From Lactobacillus kimbladii (GTDB lineage: Bacteria; Bacillota; Bacilli; Lactobacillales; Lactobacillaceae), in contig NZ_SCMB01000002.1 in assembly GCF_014323605.1 (NCBI RefSeq), forward strand, positions 186,001-250,000: 64,000 nt of DNA, written 5' to 3'. Positions 38,904 to 48,174 of this stretch are shown here, in pieces; position 1 is the stretch's first letter; each line of letters starts with the position of its first letter. The notes under the pieces were generated by a model. That model was given only the letters and a program-made list of their open reading frames with translations. It had not been told where the DNA came from and made no database searches. The position numbers were made by a program, and so were the translations under genes.

Positions 38904-40535
38904 TTATTTTGCAATTGTTACAGCACGCTTTTCACGAATAACTGTTATTTTAATATTACCCGGGTAATCAAGTTCTTTTTCAATTTGGTTACGAATGTCT
39001 CGTGCCAATACTGTAATCCGATCATCTGAAATCTTATCAGGCTCAACCATTACGCGGACTTCACGTCCAGCCTGAATAGCATATGCCTGCTTAACCCCCT
39101 CATACCTGTTAGCTATTTCTTCCAGGTCAGTAAGTCTTCTAATGTAGTTTTCCAAACTCTCGCTTCTAGCACCAGGTCTTGCAGAAGAAATTGTATCCGC
39201 TGCAACTACCAGTTCAGCAATAAATGATAGCTTTGGCACATCCCCATGGTGTGCTGCAATTGCATTAACAACCACATCCGGCTCATGATATTTCCTGGTC
39301 AATTCCACGCCTATTTCAACGTGTGAACCTTCAATATCATGGTCGACTGCTTTTCCAATATCGTGTAATAATCCCGCGCGAACCGCTAATTTTTCATTTA
39401 ATCCAAGCTCCGCAGCCATTGTTCCAGCTAGTTTTGCAACTTCAATCGAATGACCCAAAACGTTTTGACCGTATGATGTCCGGTACTTGAGTCTACCCAA
39501 TATTTTGACCAACTCTGGATTCATTTTGTGAATTCCCAGTTCCATTAGAGCGCTTTCGCCAGCTTCGTAAATATCATCATTAACTTCTTTACGAGCTTTA
39601 TCAACTGTCTCTTCGATTCTAGCTGGGTGAATTCTTCCGTCTTTAATTAAACGTTCCATTGCCCTTTTCGCAATTTCACGTCTAATGGCATCAAAACCAC
39701 TTAGTGTCACAACTTTAGGAGTATCATCAATAATTAGATCCACTCCCGTTAGCGCTTCAAAAGATCTGATATTGCGCCCTTCACGACCGATAATTCGGCC
39801 TTTCATTTCCTCATTAGGCAAATCAACTACTGATACCGTAGTTTCGGCTACCGTATCAGCAGAACTGCTTTGGATAGCATCAATAATTATTTTACGTGCA
39901 TAATGGTCAGCTTTAGCTTTCACTTCTTGATTGCTATTACTAATCATTTCTGCTCGTTCTTTAACTAATTGGTCTGACAATTGATTTAAAACAAGTTTTT
40001 GTGCCTGCTCCTTGTCCAAGTGAGCAACTTCATATAGCTTTTGTGTAGTCTGTTCGACTAATTCATCTGCCTTTTGCAACTTAGTGGTTAATTCAGTTTG
40101 CTTATTTTCTAGCTGTTGGTCTTTTTTAGATAAATCATCCTCTTTTTCTTTTAGCAAAGAGTTTTTATGATCAAGAGTATCCTCTCGTTGCGTTAAGCGA
40201 TTTTGATCACGTGCTATTGTATCACGTTTGTCGTTTAATTCATCTTCAACTTTTTGTCGATAATCTTGAATTTGTTCTTGAGCTTCAAGAATTTTTTCTT
40301 TTTTGGTGTTTTGCGCACTTTGTTTGATAGCGTCAGCTGCCTGCTTTTGTGCATTGACTTCTGCCTTAGCAGCATCGACTCGTGCTTTTGCTTCGGTTAA
40401 AATATGATCGGCATCGTTTTGAGCATTTTGGGCTTTCTTTTCCCAAATGTTTTTACGTATAGCGTATCCTACAACTATGCCTACTATAATTGAAATAATA
40501 GCAATCGCGACGGGAATCAAAAATTTACTCATCAT
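38904..40535 (-). CDS. rny: ribonuclease Y
   Basis: The membrane-anchored endoribonuclease that starts mRNA turnover in many Gram-positives. The 543-residue product has an N-terminal transmembrane helix (residues 4-27), a long coiled coil (about 30-200), a KH domain ([20 protein letters not shown]) and an HD domain with [27 protein letters not shown] precedes ATG-ATG. It lies downstream of recA but is separated from it by a terminator. Confidence 0.97.
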   Translation of the reverse strand: MMSKFLIPVAIAIISIIVGIVVGYAIRKNIWEKKAQNAQNDADHILTEAKARVDAAKAEVNAQKQAADAIKQSAQNTKKEKILEAQEQIQDYRQKVEDELNDKRDTIARDQNRLTQREDTLDHKNSLLKEKEDDLSKKDQQLENKQTELTTKLQKADELVEQTTQKLYEVAHLDKEQAQKLVLNQLSDQLVKERAEMISNSNQEVKAKADHYARKIIIDAIQSSSADTVAETTVSVVDLPNEEMKGRIIGREGRNIRSFEALTGVDLIIDDTPKVVTLSGFDAIRREIAKRAMERLIKDGRIHPARIEETVDKARKEVNDDIYEAGESALMELGIHKMNPELVKILGRLKYRTSYGQNVLGHSIEVAKLAGTMAAELGLNEKLAVRAGLLHDIGKAVDHDIEGSHVEIGVELTRKYHEPDVVVNAIAAHHGDVPKLSFIAELVVAADTISSARPGARSESLENYIRRLTDLEEIANRYEGVKQAYAIQAGREVRVMVEPDKISDDRITVLARDIRNQIEKELDYPGNIKITVIREKRAVTIAK

Positions 40536-40618
40536 GATTTCTATCGCCTTTTTTTATTTTTTTAGATTATTCACACAATATTAATGATAAAGAACCACAG
40601 GGATTATGTCAAACGACA

Positions 40619-40655
40619 AGAAAAAAACCTCAACCAGTTTTCACAGGTCAAGGTC
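40619..40655 (-). terminator. terminator of recA
   Basis: ACCTTGACC/GGTTGAGGT stem (two G-T pairs) around a 10-base loop, followed on the minus strand by T7. Confidence 0.8.
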
Positions 40656-40668
40656 TATTTCCTCATAA

Positions 40669-41781
40669 TTAACTACTTTTGCTGTCAGCTTCTTTTTTAG
40701 CAGAAACTTCCTTTTCTTTGCTTGCAACTTCTTTAGCTTTTTTCTCTTTTATTTTTTCTGGATCTTCTCTTTCAGCTACGGATTCTTCATCAATGCCGAA
40801 AGCCTGACGAACTTGTTTTTGAACATCATCATAAACATCAGGATGATCTTCAAGATACTTTTTGGCATTTTCTCGTCCTTGCCCAATTCGTTCATCATGA
40901 TATGAATACCAAGAACCAGCTTTAGCAATAATGTCCTTGTCAGCAGCCATGTCTAGAAGTTCACCACTTTGCGAGATACCTTTGCCGTACATCATATCAA
41001 CTTCGGCAACTTTAAAAGGTGGAGCAACTTTATTCTTAACAACTTTGATTTTTACGCGGTTACCAGTGATTTCACCACCAGTTTGTTTAATTTTTTCTGC
41101 TCTCCTAATTTCTAGCCGAATAGTAGCATAAAACTTAAGTGCACGACCACCTGGTGTAGTTTCAGGATTACCAAACATGATCCCAACTTTTTCACGGATT
41201 TGATTAATAAAAATTGCTATGGTTTTGGTCTTATTAATATTACCTGAAAGTTTACGCAATGCTTGACTCATTAAACGAGCTTGCAGTCCAACGTGACTGT
41301 CACCCATCTCGCCATCAATTTCAGCTTGTGGCACAAGTGCAGCAACTGAATCAACTACTAAAATGTCAATCGCACCACTCGTAATCAATGTATCCGCAAT
41401 CTGTAATCCTTCTTCACCAGTGTTAGGCTGGGATAAAATTAACGAATCAACATCAACACCTAGTGCTTCTGCATAAGCAGGATCCATGGCATTTTCAGCG
41501 TCAATATAAGCAGCGGTGCCACCTCTTTTTTGCACTTCAGCGACCGCATGTAAAGCAACTGTCGTTTTACCAGAAGACTCTGGTCCATAAATCTCTACAA
41601 TTCTACCACGGGGATAGCCGCCAACTCCCAAGGCCGCATCAAGAGCAAGCGAACCTGAAGGAACAGTCGAAATTTTGGTGTCGGCCTTATCGCCCATTCG
41701 CATGACGGCGCCTTTACCAAAATTCTTTTCAATTTTCTTAAGTGCATTTTCCAATGCAGCTTGTTTTTCATCTTTGGCCAA
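40669..41781 (-). CDS. recA: recombinase RecA
   Basis: Strand-exchange and SOS coprotease protein. The 370-residue protein has Walker [12 protein letters not shown], Walker [12 protein letters not shown], the L1/L2 loops (including GNPETTPGG) and a charged Lys/Glu C-terminal tail. Translation begins with TTG at 41781, with AGGAGGACAAGAGTC before it. Promoter and LexA box are visible upstream. cinA, usually adjacent to recA in related firmicutes, is absent. Confidence 0.98.
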   Translation of the reverse strand: MAKDEKQAALENALKKIEKNFGKGAVMRMGDKADTKISTVPSGSLALDAALGVGGYPRGRIVEIYGPESSGKTTVALHAVAEVQKRGGTAAYIDAENAMDPAYAEALGVDVDSLILSQPNTGEEGLQIADTLITSGAIDILVVDSVAALVPQAEIDGEMGDSHVGLQARLMSQALRKLSGNINKTKTIAIFINQIREKVGIMFGNPETTPGGRALKFYATIRLEIRRAEKIKQTGGEITGNRVKIKVVKNKVAPPFKVAEVDMMYGKGISQSGELLDMAADKDIIAKAGSWYSYHDERIGQGRENAKKYLEDHPDVYDDVQKQVRQAFGIDEESVAEREDPEKIKEKKAKEVASKEKEVSAKKEADSKSS

Positions 41782-41827
41782 GACTCTTGTCCTCCTATAA
41801 ATAGTTTTATCATTTTAATACGTAATA

Positions 41828-41857
41828 ATTATACTTTGCTTTAGTGTATATTTGCAA
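41828..41857 (-). promoter_or_regulatory. recA promoter
   Basis: Minus strand TTGCAA (41852-41857), 18-base spacer, TATAAT (41828-41833). Confidence 0.7.
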
Positions 41858-41866
41858 GAAAAAAGG

Positions 41867-41880
41867 CGAACAAATGTTTA
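41867..41880 (+). promoter_or_regulatory. LexA/DinR box upstream of recA
   Basis: CGAACAAATGTTTA matches CGAACRNRYGTTYG at 13 of 14 positions (last base differs). It lies 10 bases upstream of the recA -35 element. Confidence 0.75.
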
Positions 41881-41928
41881 TTAATTTTATTCACAATAAT
41901 AATTACGTAAAAATTGTCAAAAACTTTT

Positions 41929-42594
41929 TTAGTTTGCCTTTTTTAATCCCTTGGGTTGTAATATTTTCTGCAAAAAATTCAAAATGACATCTGCCAAAAT
42001 AGCCATTAATGCTGTAGGAAGGGCACCAGCCAGTATAATTGCACTGCCGTTAGTAGCATTAGTGCCGCGAATAATAATGTCCCCTAAGCCACCTGCTCCA
42101 ACGAACGAACCAATTGAAGTGATACCAATAGCTATGACCAAAGCATTTTTTAAACCAGCTATAATAACTGACATTGATAAGGGCAAACGGACCATGTAAA
42201 GCAGCTGCAACTTTGTCATACCCATTCCTTTCCCGGAATCAATAACGTTTTTATTAACATTACTCATACCAGTATATGTGTTTTTAATAATAGGCAAAAG
42301 TGAATAAAGCGTAACAGTTACGATAACAGTCATAACGCCCAAGCCTAAGCCAATCATTACGATGGATAAAAGAGCCAAAGATGGGATTGTTTGGATAAAG
42401 TTAGCAATTTCAACAACAAAATCACCTAAATGGCCATTGCGAGAAATAAAAATTCCCACTGGAATACCTATAATTGCAGCAAATAGAACCCCATAGATTG
42501 AAATGAGGAAAGTACGATTAAATTGTTCTAATACATAACTGCCATTATGGACATAATAATAAATAAATTGCTGCCACAATGATAAATGAGACAT
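41929..42594 (-). CDS. opuCD: osmoprotectant ABC transporter permease (OpuCD-like)
   Basis: A 221-residue membrane permease with five or six helices and the BPD-type ABC-coupling region (IDSGKGMGMTKLQLLYMVRLP). It is the last gene of a four-gene glycine betaine/carnitine/choline-type uptake operon and overlaps the 3' end of the binding-protein gene by one base. It and the second permease (43543-44166) are diverged copies of one family. Confidence 0.9.
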   Translation of the reverse strand: MSHLSLWQQFIYYYVHNGSYVLEQFNRTFLISIYGVLFAAIIGIPVGIFISRNGHLGDFVVEIANFIQTIPSLALLSIVMIGLGLGVMTVIVTVTLYSLLPIIKNTYTGMSNVNKNVIDSGKGMGMTKLQLLYMVRLPLSMSVIIAGLKNALVIAIGITSIGSFVGAGGLGDIIIRGTNATNGSAIILAGALPTALMAILADVILNFLQKILQPKGLKKAN

Positions 42595-43529
42595 TATTTC
42601 TCCCCCCTAAAGTAATTATGTTTTACTAAAAATTGATGTGCAACAATAGACGGCTCAAGCAACTTGTCATCAACTTGAAAATTCATTTTACGAATATCAT
42701 GCACACTCACATTGCCAACTAGTCTGGTCAGTATTGGTTTTAATTCAGGATGCTCACGCAATAAATAATTATTGATTAACATCCCACAATTATATGGTGG
42801 AAAGAAATGCTTATCATCTTTTAGGAGATGTAAATTATAGCTGTCAATTCGACCATCTGTTGAATAGCCCAAAATAACATCCATTTTCCCACTATTCAAA
42901 GCAGAATAAACTAAACCAATGTTCATAGGATGGGCTTTAGCAAAAGTCATACCGTAAGCTGTTTGGAAAGCTGGATAACCCACTCCTGGAGCATTTACCC
43001 ACTCGGATGCTACACCAAAAGAAAATTTGTCTTTAACTTTCTTTAAATCTGAAATTTTATAAAGATGATATTTCTTTTGATCTTTTGCTCTAACCATAAA
43101 GGCATAATTATTAGCAAAACCATAGGTATGCAAATAGGTTTGGTCCCATCTCTTTTTTACTTCTCTGCGAACTGTATCATTTGCCTTTTTGGAATCTTTA
43201 ATCGCAGGTAGCAGCAAATTAGCTGTTAACTCGCCACCATCATACGCAGCTGCTTGAATATCAGCATCATGACGATACAAAGCCTGGTGCTGCATCGGTG
43301 CAGACCCCAAATTATTAACAATAGAAGTCTTATATGAAGTCTCGTGCTCAATTAATTGGGCAACAATATTAGCCATAATTTGCGACTCAGTGGTTGTCAG
43401 GGCCGTAATTCTAATATTTTTTTCACTGCCCTGACTATCAGAAAGTCCGGGTAAACCACAAGCACTAGCAGTAAGCATTATGAGCAAGGTGGTTATCATC
43501 AACAATATTTTTTGCAAATACTTTTTCAC
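42594..43529 (-). CDS. opuCC: osmoprotectant-binding lipoprotein (OpuCC-like)
   Basis: The extracellular solute-binding component, anchored by a lipobox (TASAC, cysteine near residue 24) that Lgt would modify. The 311-residue mature architecture is an OpuAC-type two-lobe domain, with binding-site aromatic residues in ASEWVNAPGVGYPAF and YSTDGRI. I chose GTG 43529, since AAGGAGGTG sits 6 bases upstream and overlaps an earlier GTG at 43538. Its ligand is likely a quaternary amine, but the specificity cannot be read from sequence. Confidence 0.9.
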   Translation of the reverse strand: MKKYLQKILLMITTLLIMLTASACGLPGLSDSQGSEKNIRITALTTTESQIMANIVAQLIEHETSYKTSIVNNLGSAPMQHQALYRHDADIQAAAYDGGELTANLLLPAIKDSKKANDTVRREVKKRWDQTYLHTYGFANNYAFMVRAKDQKKYHLYKISDLKKVKDKFSFGVASEWVNAPGVGYPAFQTAYGMTFAKAHPMNIGLVYSALNSGKMDVILGYSTDGRIDSYNLHLLKDDKHFFPPYNCGMLINNYLLREHPELKPILTRLVGNVSVHDIRKMNFQVDDKLLEPSIVAHQFLVKHNYFRGEK

Positions 43530-43542
43530 AATAAACACCTCC

Positions 43543-44166
43543 TTATATTCCCTTTGGAGTCAGCTTACGTTCCAGCTTACCCAATAGGTAATCCGTAAGA
43601 AGTGCCAAAATGATTACTGGAATCGTTCCTCCAAAAATCAAATCCGTTTGGTAGAGGCTAAGTCCGTTAAAAATAAAATCTCCTAAGCCGCCAGCTCCGA
43701 TATACGATGCCAGAGTTGCCCAGGCAATTACATAAATAGCAGAAAGTCTGATTCCTGCCATAATTACAGGCATGGCTAAAGGAATATCAACTTTTAAAAT
43801 AAGCTGCATATTAGTCATGCCTAACCCGCGTGCAGAATCAATTGTATCTTGATTAACATCAGTTAGTCCTACATATGTGTTACGTAATATGGGCATTAAA
43901 CTATAAAGAAAAAGAGCAATAATTGCTGGTACTTTACCAACACCAAAAAATGGTATCATAATTGCCAGCAAAGCCAAAGCCGGTATAGTTTGTAACATAC
44001 TGGCTATTGCTATTACCACTTTAGCAATTCGCTTAAATTTCATTAATATAACGCTCAGTGGAACTGCAACTAGTATTCCCAGTCCTAAAGAAATAGCAGA
44101 AATATATATTTGTTGCCAAGTTTTTACTAATAACTCTGAACCGTGTTGTGCAAAAAAGGCTGACAT
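43543..44166 (-). CDS. opuCB: osmoprotectant ABC transporter permease (OpuCB-like)
   Basis: A 207-residue permease with the coupling loop [21 protein letters not shown]. It lies directly after the ATPase gene (2-base gap) and 13 bases before the binding-protein gene. AAGAGGCGAAATAATA precedes the ATG. Confidence 0.9.
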   Translation of the reverse strand: MSAFFAQHGSELLVKTWQQIYISAISLGLGILVAVPLSVILMKFKRIAKVVIAIASMLQTIPALALLAIMIPFFGVGKVPAIIALFLYSLMPILRNTYVGLTDVNQDTIDSARGLGMTNMQLILKVDIPLAMPVIMAGIRLSAIYVIAWATLASYIGAGGLGDFIFNGLSLYQTDLIFGGTIPVIILALLTDYLLGKLERKLTPKGI

Positions 44167-44168
44167 TA

Positions 44169-45347
44169 TTATTTCGCCTCTTTTTCTGAAGAACTTTGCA
44201 GGTGACTTTTATCGCCCCATATTTTTTCATAAACAACATTTACCAAACTAGCTCGAGTGACGATTCCAACTAATTTTTTATCTGAATCTGTTACTGGTAT
44301 ATAACTCTTATTACGACTCATAATCCGACTAAAATTATCACGTAGATATTCCTCAGGACCGACAGTCCCCAGTTTAGTAATCAATATATCGCTGACACTA
44401 CTTACTTTAGGGTAATTTCTTTGCAAATCATCAATTGAAATGTAACCTTTGAGGTGGTCTCCATTATCAACGACTAAAAGCGTATCAACGCGATGCTCCT
44501 TCATCATAGTTAAAGCATCAGTGAGTGAAGCACCTAAATCAATTTTTGTTGGATTGGTCAACATTACATTTTTAACTTTTACAGTTTCATATTTTGCTTC
44601 TGACAAGCGCTCCTCACCAATCAAGCTCTTAACGTAGTCATTTGCAGGATGATGTAGAATCTGGTCAGGTGTTCCTACTTGGATCAACTGTCCATCATGC
44701 AAAACAACTACTTTAGTTGCAAGCTTTAATGCCTCATCCATGTCATGAGTGACAAAAACAATTGTTTTGCCTAAGCGTACTTGTAAGTTTTGAACCAAGT
44801 TCTGCAAGCTTTCACGCGTTATTGGATCGAGTGCGCCAAATGGTTCATCCATTAATATCAAGTTTTGATCTGCCGCAAGCGCACGTACGACACCTATTCT
44901 TTGCTGCTGACCACCAGATAGCTCTGTTGGGTATCTGTCTAAATATGACTCAGGTAATTCAGCCATTTTAATAAGCTTTTGTGCTTCACCAGCCAGCTTT
45001 TCTTTAGGCCACTTTAATAATTTGGGTACTAAAATGATATTTTCTCTGATGGTCATATGAGGCATTAAACCATTATTCTGAATAACGTAACCGATATGAC
45101 GCCTTAAATTGACAGGATTGAAACTTTTAACATTCTTGCCGTTAACAAGTACTTCACCTTTAGTTACACTGTTCATGCGATTTATCATACGCATTATAGT
45201 TGTCTTTCCTGAACCGGAGGTGCCAATCAGGCAGCAAAAATCACCTTTTTCTATTTTAAAACTAATATGTTTAACAGCTGCATTTTTCATTTTAGGATAT
45301 ATTTTTGAAACGTCCCGAAATTCAACTGCTGGTACTTTTTCTACCAT
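44169..45347 (-). CDS. opuCA: osmoprotectant ABC transporter ATP-binding protein with CBS domains (OpuCA-like)
   Basis: A 392-residue ATPase. Walker [10 protein letters not shown], signature [10 protein letters not shown], Walker [13 protein letters not shown], and then two CBS domains (about residues 255-380) that sense ionic strength in related transporters. AAGGAGGAAATTTT precedes the ATG. It is the first gene of the operon. A plausible promoter (TTGATT-17-TAGGAT) lies just upstream. Confidence 0.92.
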   Translation of the reverse strand: MVEKVPAVEFRDVSKIYPKMKNAAVKHISFKIEKGDFCCLIGTSGSGKTTIMRMINRMNSVTKGEVLVNGKNVKSFNPVNLRRHIGYVIQNNGLMPHMTIRENIILVPKLLKWPKEKLAGEAQKLIKMAELPESYLDRYPTELSGGQQQRIGVVRALAADQNLILMDEPFGALDPITRESLQNLVQNLQVRLGKTIVFVTHDMDEALKLATKVVVLHDGQLIQVGTPDQILHHPANDYVKSLIGEERLSEAKYETVKVKNVMLTNPTKIDLGASLTDALTMMKEHRVDTLLVVDNGDHLKGYISIDDLQRNYPKVSSVSDILITKLGTVGPEEYLRDNFSRIMSRNKSYIPVTDSDKKLVGIVTRASLVNVVYEKIWGDKSHLQSSSEKEAK

Positions 45348-45451
45348 AAAATTTCCTCCTTTTCCAATATTCCCTTAATTTAATCCTAACAAGTAAATGT
45401 AACTTAATCAACAATCTGTCTTTTCAACAGTAGTTTATATTAAAAATAATG

Positions 45452-45480
45452 CACAAAAAAACACTACTAAAAGCAGTGCT
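45452..45480 (-). terminator. terminator of the rodZ-pgsA transcript
   Basis: CACTGCT/AGTAGTG stem (one G-T pair, 3-base loop), followed on the minus strand by T7. Confidence 0.8.
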
Positions 45481-45506
45481 TTTTTCTATATTAACTTTTC
45501 ATTAAT

Positions 45507-46067
45507 TTACATTGATCCTTCGAAAACATCCCATGAACTGTGGAAATAATCCCAACCAGAATAAATTGTAAAGATTAATGCAATGTATAGCAAAATTGTT
45601 CCTATGTGACAGAAGTCTCCGATTAACAGGAAAATAATGGAAAGCATTTGACAAGTTGTTTTAATCTTGCCAGGCATGGCTGCAGCCATAACTTGACCCT
45701 TGTTTTCTGCCAATATTAAGCGCAAACCTGTTACTGCTAATTCACGACAAACTATAATAGCGATAACCCAGGCAGGAGCCAGATTTAACGAAATTAACAT
45801 GATAAAAGCAGTCATGGTAAGCATTTTATCTGCCAGCGGATCCGCAAATTTACCAAAATTGGTAACAAGGTTGCGTGATCTTGCTATGTGCCCATCAAAC
45901 CAATCCGTTGCAGATGCCACTGCAAAAACAATAGCTGCAATGACTAATTTCCAATAAACAGTTGTTCCTGCAACCTTAACACTAGCATCGCCACCAAAAA
46001 TGACAATTAACATAAAAACTGGTATCAATAATATTCTAAAAACCGTTAACTTATTAGGCAAATTCAT
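45507..46067 (-). CDS. pgsA: CDP-diacylglycerol-glycerol-3-phosphate 3-phosphatidyltransferase
   Basis: Makes phosphatidylglycerol phosphate for anionic phospholipid. The 186-residue membrane protein carries the CDP-alcohol transferase motif as DWFDGHIARSRNLVTNFGKF with the downstream ADPLADK aspartates. TGGGAGGAAAAGTTAAG precedes the ATG. It lies 24 bases after the RodZ-like gene. Confidence 0.95.
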   Translation of the reverse strand: MNLPNKLTVFRILLIPVFMLIVIFGGDASVKVAGTTVYWKLVIAAIVFAVASATDWFDGHIARSRNLVTNFGKFADPLADKMLTMTAFIMLISLNLAPAWVIAIIVCRELAVTGLRLILAENKGQVMAAAMPGKIKTTCQMLSIIFLLIGDFCHIGTILLYIALIFTIYSGWDYFHSSWDVFEGSM

Positions 46068-46091
46068 TCTTAACTTTTCCTCCCAAAATAA

Positions 46092-47219
46092 CTATCTTTC
46101 ATTACTATCATTCCCACCGGAAGAAGAGCCACCTGAATGACCAGATTCACTACTGTGTTCATTATTATTTGACTGATTGCTATCATGACCTGACTGATTA
46201 TTATTCTGGTTACTCTGGTTATTATTTTGATTACTTTCTTGGCTATTGGATGAACTAGAATTATTGTTGCCACTAGTACCATTATTAGTGCTATGATTGC
46301 CAGTTTGATTATGGCTCTGGTTTTGATGATTTGAATTACTATGTCCTGAATTATTGGTCGTGGCTCCAGAATTGTTCTGACCATTTTGAGTTTGATTACT
46401 TTGATTGCTGTTACGTTTACCAATATAAAAGGTCAAAGAAAGATTCGAATTCTGAGCAGTATATGGAACTTTTTTACCACCAATTGTAACTGAAGTCCCG
46501 ACAGCATTACTGAAAGTAACATCAACAGTTTGAGCAGTTTCAGGAATCCTCAATGTGTGCTTTTGACCAGCAGTTAAAGTCTGACCACTTTGGTTAACGC
46601 CGTTCATAGCAATAGAAACTGTAGTAGCCTGATCACCGGCTCGCACAACCAAATTACGATTATTTTTTAGACCAGTAATCTGGAACTGATTTGTAGCTAA
46701 TTCTTTAATTTTTACGCTTTTCTTTTTAGGTTTCTTTACCTTTTGCTTACGTTTGCCATTATCTGAAGAAACAGAGACATCCCCAGCTGTATTGTTATTT
46801 TGATTGCGACTAGAAGAAAAATGGGCATAAACAACATAACATACCAAAATAACGACTATTATTCCTAAGCCAACAATAATTCGTGGCAGGTAATCCTGCC
46901 ATATTTTTTTCTTGTTACTAGTAGTTTTACGGACTTCTTCACTTTTGTTGTCAATCGAATCTTCGACAAATTCATCAGGCTCAGCCTTAGGAATATCTTC
47001 ATGATATTCACTCAAAAGCTTTTTACCATCCAAACCAACTATTTGGGCATACTGTCTGATAAATGCTCTTACATAAAAATCTCCAGGAAGTTTATCAAAA
47101 TCGTTTTGCTCGATCGCCGTCAGATATCTGCCTTGAATTTTGGTTGCTTTTTCAATATCTTCAATTGAAAGTCCCTTAGCCTCTCTGGCACTGCGTAATT
47201 TATCTCCGATATCTGCCAT
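46092..47219 (-). CDS. rodZ: RodZ/YmfM-like membrane protein with Asn/Ser-rich tail
   Basis: Structure: residues 1-90 are a helix-turn-helix of the RodZ type (LRSAREAKGLSIEDIEKAT), residues about 115-137 a single transmembrane helix (RIIVGLGIIVVILVCYVVYA), and residues about 170-265 a DUF4115-like extracytoplasmic beta domain. The last 105 residues are a low-complexity tail of Asn, Ser, Gln, His and Gly. RodZ links MreB to the elongasome in rods. AAAGAGGTAACT precedes the ATG. It sits between ymfI and pgsA as in Bacillus. Confidence 0.88.
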   Translation of the reverse strand: MADIGDKLRSAREAKGLSIEDIEKATKIQGRYLTAIEQNDFDKLPGDFYVRAFIRQYAQIVGLDGKKLLSEYHEDIPKAEPDEFVEDSIDNKSEEVRKTTSNKKKIWQDYLPRIIVGLGIIVVILVCYVVYAHFSSSRNQNNNTAGDVSVSSDNGKRKQKVKKPKKKSVKIKELATNQFQITGLKNNRNLVVRAGDQATTVSIAMNGVNQSGQTLTAGQKHTLRIPETAQTVDVTFSNAVGTSVTIGGKKVPYTAQNSNLSLTFYIGKRNSNQSNQTQNGQNNSGATTNNSGHSNSNHQNQSHNQTGNHSTNNGTSGNNNSSSSNSQESNQNNNQSNQNNNQSGHDSNQSNNNEHSSESGHSGGSSSGGNDSNER

Positions 47220-47284
47220 AGTTACCTCTTTAAATTCTAATTTTACTCTTTGAGTATAACATATACTACATATTATTTTTACAT

Positions 47285-48013
47285 TTATATGAGCCAGCCA
47301 CCACTAACGTAAATGGTTTGTCCAGTTAAATATCCTGAATGAACATCAAGTAGTGTCCTAACCCAATAGGAAATATCATTGCCCTCTGCTAAACGTCCAA
47401 CAGGTATTTCGCCCCTAACCTCTTCCATTGCTTCTGGTGCTAATATTGAATTCATTGATGTGTTGACCGCACCAGGTGCTAAAACATTTACTGTGAGATT
47501 GGCAGAAGCCACTTCACGAGAATATGCTTGTGCAAAGCGCTCAAGTCCGGATTTTGAAGAACTGTAGACAGCTTCCATAGCGCTGCCTGAACCACCATAA
47601 ACCGAACCCAAATAAACAATACGACTATAATCATTTTTTATCAAATGAGGTTCTAACAAGCCTGTTAATTTAATAGGAGTAATCAAATTTATGTGCAAAA
47701 CTTCATCAATTTTTGTCATATTCTGACTGCTAACAAAATTATAATCTGTAACTCCTTGGGCAAATACCACTGCGTTCACTGGCAAAAGCTCACTAACAAA
47801 TTCTTTTAATTCATCATTTTTAGCCAAAAAATCTAACTTTATAGGAATAAAGTCTTGACTAGGATATTTTTGACTCATTCCTTCAGCCATAGTATAGGCC
47901 TTTTGCCAATTTTGACTGCAATGAACATAAAGAGACCAACCGGCGTTGGCTAAGTCAGCACAAATAGCTTGACCAATGCCACCTGTTGCACCAAATACAA
48001 GTGCTCGCTGCAA
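47285..48013 (-). CDS. ymfI: short-chain dehydrogenase/reductase (YmfI type)
   Basis: A 242-residue SDR with the N-terminal GATGGIGQAI nucleotide motif, the active-site serine in YLGSVYGG and the YSSSK catalytic pair. Its substrate is not established. It uses a TTG start at 48013 preceded by AAGGAATGTTTTAA. In Bacillus ymfI lies next to the peptidase genes ymfF and ymfH; those are missing here between ymfI and ftsK. Confidence 0.85.
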   Translation of the reverse strand: MQRALVFGATGGIGQAICADLANAGWSLYVHCSQNWQKAYTMAEGMSQKYPSQDFIPIKLDFLAKNDELKEFVSELLPVNAVVFAQGVTDYNFVSSQNMTKIDEVLHINLITPIKLTGLLEPHLIKNDYSRIVYLGSVYGGSGSAMEAVYSSSKSGLERFAQAYSREVASANLTVNVLAPGAVNTSMNSILAPEAMEEVRGEIPVGRLAEGNDISYWVRTLLDVHSGYLTGQTIYVSGGWLI

Positions 48014-48174
48014 TTAAAACATTCCTTTTATTTTATTTTAGTATGAAGATGACCATATAGCTAAACTAGTCCATTAAAGATAAATTCAGTTATGTATTCA
48101 TATTCATTTTTATTTTAACATTATTTTTTTGTAAATTTGAACTAATAAAACGACATGATAAACTTTCTTAAAAA

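Noticed and set aside
46095-46420. Repetitive ATT/TGA-rich DNA considered as a possible CRISPR or minisatellite
   Set aside because: No regular direct repeats and spacers; it encodes the Asn/Ser-rich RodZ tail.
46070-46423. 117-codon minus-strand ORF rich in Ile, Val and Thr, overlapping the 3' end of the RodZ-like gene
   Set aside because: It is the alternative-frame translation of the low-complexity Asn/Ser/Gln tail; no ribosome binding site and no independent context.
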